Shown here: positions 17,412 through 20,504 of the stretch, in pieces
Numbering within the stretch: the stretch's first letter is position 1
Layout: every line of letters begins with the position of its first letter
Assembly: GCA_036940085.1 (NCBI GenBank)
Contig: JALLBK010000258.1
Coordinates: 1 to 20,504, forward strand
From: Discostella pseudostelligera
Lineage: Eukaryota; Bacillariophyta; Thalassiosirophyceae; Thalassiosirales; Thalassiosiraceae
DNA: 20,504 nt
Direction: 5' to 3'
Made by a program: the position numbers and the translations under genes
Notes under the pieces: generated by a model
Database searches by the model: none
Told to the model about the DNA's origin: nothing
The model's input: only the letters and a program-made list of their open reading frames with translations

Positions 17412-18749
17412 ATGGCCAAAGACGGAATCAACACAGCCGAATACGATCCCAAATCTGGGAAATGTGTCCGCCATCCCAACATTCGTCTACGCAAAAAGAA
17501 ATTATTCGGTGGATGGAAAATCATCATTGGACATTGCCCCGAATGTTGTCTTGAAGAGATGCGACGTGTTCGTGATGAGATTGGCAATGTGGACAATCAT
17601 GGCAGTAATAACGAGAATGATTATTATGATGACGAAGACTATGATGATGGAGAGGATGAAGAGGATAGTCGAATGAGTGGTGCTGGTCGTGGCGGTGGTC
17701 GAGGAGGTGGTGGGGGTGGGGGAGTAGATGATGAGATGGACAATGGCGATTATGATGATCGACATTCCTCGTCGCGTCATAATCGTAGCAGTGGGGGGAG
17801 TGGTAAAAAAGACAAGAAGAAGAAACGTAGCAGTGGGACTAGTGATAGGCACAAGGATCGTGGAGATCGAGGAGGAGGTGGAGATCGAGAGAGACGGAGC
17901 CGAGGATCTGGACATCGCGAGCAAAAACGCGATCGGGATCGTGATCGCGACAGGGATAGGGAGCGAGATAGAGATCGGGGTGGGGGAGACGATGCTGGAT
18001 CCATCGAGGGTGGTGCAGGAGGAGGAGGCGGGGGAGGAGGAGAAAGGAGAAGGGGGAACAGTGGACGGCATTTCGACGGATCGCACCACCAGTCTCCCGC
18101 CCCTCAACCATTGCCGCATTATCCGCAGCAGCAGCGGACCATGGTTCTCAGCATGGCATTCACTGATCAACGTACTGGACAACGGGGGACTTACACCGGG
18201 CAAATCAATTCCATTAATCGTATGCCCGATGGGAAGGGTACCGTCTACTACACTAATGGCAGTATTGCCGAGGGAACATGGATGAGTGGTATTTTAGTAG
18301 AGAGTGAAGATGATGTCAATGGAGTAGGGGGAGGAGGAGTGTATGGCGATCCTCGCGGCGGTGGTGGCATGATGATGCGGGGAGATCCTCCACCCCTACA
18401 AGGCAGCAGTGGCAGCAGCAGCAGTAGCAGTCGGAGACCACACACCGTCCATCATCCATCCAATTCCACCTTTGGTGGTAATCTCGACCAACTCGATCGT
18501 TTGGGGGGGAAACCACGGCAATCGCAACAACGGGGGGCGTCGTCTGTCAATTCGTACAATTCACGTGGATCGGGGATAGATATGAATAATGTACATCATT
18601 CGGGAAGTGCTAGTGTTCAGGAGTATCGGGGGGCATATAATGCGTATGCACCGCCCCCGGCGGGCATGGGTGGTGGTGGTGCTCCATATCGGAGAACAGA
18701 TGTTGGGGGATATCATCAGCAGGGACGTAATCCTCCTGGATATAGGTAG
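17412..18749 (+). CDS. CxxH/CxxC motif protein with Arg-Asp repeat linker and MORN-like segment
   Basis: A single exon of 445 residues. The N-terminus (residues 11-52) has C18-x2-H21 and C42-x2-C45 around a basic RLRKKKLFGGWK core, a possible small zinc-binding ribbon. I recall similar segments (HP-KKK-GGWK-CPxC) in other diatom proteins, so this looks like a lineage domain of unknown role. An acidic Asp/Glu/Tyr stretch follows, then Gly-rich runs, a Lys cluster (KKDKKKKR) and an RD/RE dipeptide repeat (about 175-193) of the kind seen in RNA-processing proteins. Residues 259-293 (GTYTGQ...MPDGKGTVYY...GSIAEGTWMSG) match one to two MORN repeats, which often contact membranes or scaffold proteins. 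The rest is Gly/Ser/Pro/Gln low complexity. ATG context (AATAATATGG) is good and the frame is clean despite the bias. A nuclear or RNA role is suggested only by composition. Confidence 0.8.
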   Translation: MAKDGINTAEYDPKSGKCVRHPNIRLRKKKLFGGWKIIIGHCPECCLEEMRRVRDEIGNVDNHGSNNENDYYDDEDYDDGEDEEDSRMSGAGRGGGRGGGGGGGVDDEMDNGDYDDRHSSSRHNRSSGGSGKKDKKKKRSSGTSDRHKDRGDRGGGGDRERRSRGSGHREQKRDRDRDRDRDRERDRDRGGGDDAGSIEGGAGGGGGGGGERRRGNSGRHFDGSHHQSPAPQPLPHYPQQQRTMVLSMAFTDQRTGQRGTYTGQINSINRMPDGKGTVYYTNGSIAEGTWMSGILVESEDDVNGVGGGGVYGDPRGGGGMMMRGDPPPLQGSSGSSSSSSRRPHTVHHPSNSTFGGNLDQLDRLGGKPRQSQQRGASSVNSYNSRGSGIDMNNVHHSGSASVQEYRGAYNAYAPPPAGMGGGGAPYRRTDVGGYHQQGRNPPGYR

Positions 18750-19183
18750 TGTTGAGATTTCGGAACGGTGTGGGTGGGGGAAACTCGGGAGGGGAGAGGA
18801 TAGCGGAGGTTGTTTCCCCAGTTATCGTTGAGGGTGAGAGTTCGATGAAAGAATGAGAGTGGTGGATAGTTGAAGATGGAGTCTTTGTGTGTCGTCGGGG
18901 AGAATATTTTTATTGCTTAATGGTCATTCGTTGCCTCTTGCTTTCATATTGATTGGTGGAATGACCAAGATTGAGAATGTTGTCAATCATTGTTCTTCTA
19001 ATTTCCTTAATGTTGCATAGACACAGTGTATTGTTGTTGCTACCCGTTGCAAGAGTTTGTCATTTTACTTCGATTTGCAGCTTGCATTTGATACGGTACT
19101 CTTATCAGAGGGTACATCGGCTGCAATAGTTTATTAGCGTGGTGAGCTATCATTTGACGAAATACCAGAGCATCAGCATCTGC
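18750..19183. other. Intergenic region between convergent MORN protein and DGAT2 genes
   Basis: The two stop codons face each other across 434 bp, so this should hold both 3' UTRs. The first 150 bp are G-rich and purine-rich, continuing the bias of the MORN gene. The remainder is T-rich. I see no ORF of coding character, no RNA gene and no repeat of note. Confidence 0.6.
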
Positions 19184-20449
19184 TCAAACAAACCGCAGTG
19201 TCTTATTTTCCCAGCCGTAGTGGCCCTTATTTCTATCGAATATCCGCTTGATCTCATCACAAAATGCATCGTGCATTTGCTGAACATATTTATCAAGCTG
19301 TTCATCAGTTAAAGTACTTGCTGTAGCATCTGTCACTACTGGCCATATCGTATTTCCAATCACATACATCAATCTTTGACGAAATGGAATAGGGAGCCCG
19401 AGCTTACCAAACAATAGACAGATACTAATTTTCAACGCCCTACTCAGAGTCTCAATGAAATGGGGCAATTGTACTCTACGAAACATCTTCGTCGCTCCAA
19501 AAGTATACACAGGAACTATTGGTACATTGTGTTGCATGGCCAACTTGAACACGCCATTGCGACGCCGTAACAATGCCGCTTCGTCGTTGGGATGAAATCC
19601 TGGCTTCGGATACGTCTCAAACATTTCAGCTATTCCTCCAGGAGATATGCCTAATCGACTATTGTCTTGTGACAGAACAGATGAAACGGCGCTTCTCGAT
19701 GCATCAACGCCGCCCATCCATGCGATGAAAGTCCTCACTAACGGAAAGAGCTTTGTCGCAGTCGCCACTACAGGACGAAATAATCCCCAAGTATGTTCAT
19801 ATCCTCGTTGAGGAAGACATGAAAATGCCAATCCGAACGGAAATATCCCATGAGGGATAAAGGCATATATTGCCCTTGTATGTCGAGGATCAAATTCGGG
19901 TTCATTGGAACCTATTGTTGGATCATTGTTTCCATGGTCGCGTAGTACTGTATATCCCACATAATTCAACCATGCATCCCAGAGTCTCCATTTTCTTACA
20001 CTAAGAAGCTCTCCAACACGTCTCGATCGATGAGGTCCCCATATGGATATCAAAAGTACCAGTGCAAGTGCTGCCCCATATCTTGCTGCTGCTTGATTGT
20101 ATGACCTCCAGCGTTGAATACAAATACAAGCATCGTCTGCTGGACGTTCCTGAGAACTCTCCCCACTGCTGGTGTAATTTTCATTATCCCCTTGTACTAC
20201 TTCATCTTCAACTAAAGCATTATTTCCTTCCTTTGACAGCAACGCAAGGGTGCGATATTGCTTCCACTTTCGATACAGATAAACAATGGATCCGTAGAAC
20301 CAGACCGGGCTGCCAACCACCACCAGCGATGAGAGGTATACCAGCAAACTGTCAACGGATGTGCATGCCTCATAGGGAGGAGGGGGAATGATTATTTCGA
20401 CTCCTTTGGGAAGGAGAGGGCTGGTAGTGAGCTTGGATCGGGAACTCAT
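19184..20449 (-). CDS. DGAT2: Diacylglycerol acyltransferase type 2 family protein
   Basis: A single exon of 421 residues. DGAT2 transfers an acyl group from acyl-CoA to diacylglycerol in the ER, the last step of triacylglycerol synthesis. Family signatures are YAFIPHGIFPFG (195-206, the PHG acyl-transfer motif with His200), the GGVDASR region (247-252), GISPGGIAEMF (267-277), RNGVFKLAMQHNVPIVPVYTFG (297-318), YVIGNTIWPV (362-371) and a terminal YGWENKTLRFV, close to the usual DGAT2 C-terminus. Two hydrophobic segments, about 33-59 (VYLSSLVVVGSPVWFYGSIV) and 124-137 (YGAALALVLLISIW), sit before the catalytic part, with an acidic insert between them that makes the N-terminus longer than in animal DGAT2. 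A mono-acylglycerol or wax-ester acyltransferase of the same family is possible. Only 55 bp of upstream sequence is in the window. Confidence 0.9.
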   Translation of the reverse strand: MSSRSKLTTSPLLPKGVEIIIPPPPYEACTSVDSLLVYLSSLVVVGSPVWFYGSIVYLYRKWKQYRTLALLSKEGNNALVEDEVVQGDNENYTSSGESSQERPADDACICIQRWRSYNQAAARYGAALALVLLISIWGPHRSRRVGELLSVRKWRLWDAWLNYVGYTVLRDHGNNDPTIGSNEPEFDPRHTRAIYAFIPHGIFPFGLAFSCLPQRGYEHTWGLFRPVVATATKLFPLVRTFIAWMGGVDASRSAVSSVLSQDNSRLGISPGGIAEMFETYPKPGFHPNDEAALLRRRNGVFKLAMQHNVPIVPVYTFGATKMFRRVQLPHFIETLSRALKISICLLFGKLGLPIPFRQRLMYVIGNTIWPVVTDATASTLTDEQLDKYVQQMHDAFCDEIKRIFDRNKGHYGWENKTLRFV

Positions 20450-20504
20450 GCTCCGAAATAGGTCTAGGTAGTATCGTATCGTACTGCCCTGTACTGCCGC
20501 TGAG

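Noticed and set aside
17502..18203. A 233-codon minus-strand open frame rich in Ser, Thr and Ile
   Set aside because: It is the antisense of the biased GAT/GGA/CGA codons of the MORN protein gene. The composition comes from the repeats, and no domain is seen.
1..20504. tRNA genes, rRNA, CRISPR arrays, integrases or transposases
   Set aside because: I looked for T-loop motifs with cloverleaf partners, regularly spaced repeats and transposase-like motifs on both strands and found none.

Overview
This is nuclear eukaryotic DNA, most likely from a diatom (centric types such as Thalassiosira, Skeletonema or Cyclotella fit best). The case rests on short GT-AG introns (81 and 86 bp) in compact genes; a secreted protein with Pro-Thr spaced linkers and a four-cysteine module that I recall from diatom proteomes; an N-terminus with the signal peptide plus 'AYG-F' junction of diatom plastid precursors; and a nuclear homologue of FZL, the plastid dynamin-like protein. 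There are no operons, Shine-Dalgarno sites, CRISPR arrays, tRNAs or recognisable transposons. The species call is inference.

Layout. (1) 1-263, minus: the N-terminus of an unidentified gene leaving the window. (2) 958-3177, minus: a two-exon type I membrane protein with two copies of a four-Cys module outside and a Trp-rich tail inside. (3) 3618-5950, plus: a two-exon FZL-like membrane GTPase, divergent from gene 2. (4) 6013-14007, minus: a single-exon gene of 2,664 codons for a giant Uso1/p115-type Golgi tether, convergent with gene 3 with only 62 bp between the stop codons. (5) 14437-16453, plus: an opine-dehydrogenase-family oxidoreductase with a plastid-type presequence, divergent from gene 4. 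Its frame is broken in this assembly by a perfect 72-bp duplication on either side of one N. (6) 17412-18749, plus: a low-complexity protein with a CxxH/CxxC cluster and a MORN-like segment. (7) 19184-20449, minus: a DGAT2-family acyltransferase, convergent with gene 6.

The genes do not form an obvious pathway. Three concern membranes: organelle membrane remodelling (FZL-like), ER-Golgi vesicle tethering (Uso1) and storage-lipid synthesis (DGAT2). Their adjacency need not mean anything in a eukaryotic genome. I see no self-contained new multi-gene system. The points most worth following are the duplicated four-Cys receptor-like protein with an intron whose retention would swap its tail, the tryptophan-marked repeats in the giant tether, the fusion of a Zn-ribbon-like motif with MORN, the plastid-type opine-dehydrogenase relative, and the GGCG motif cluster between genes 4 and 5.
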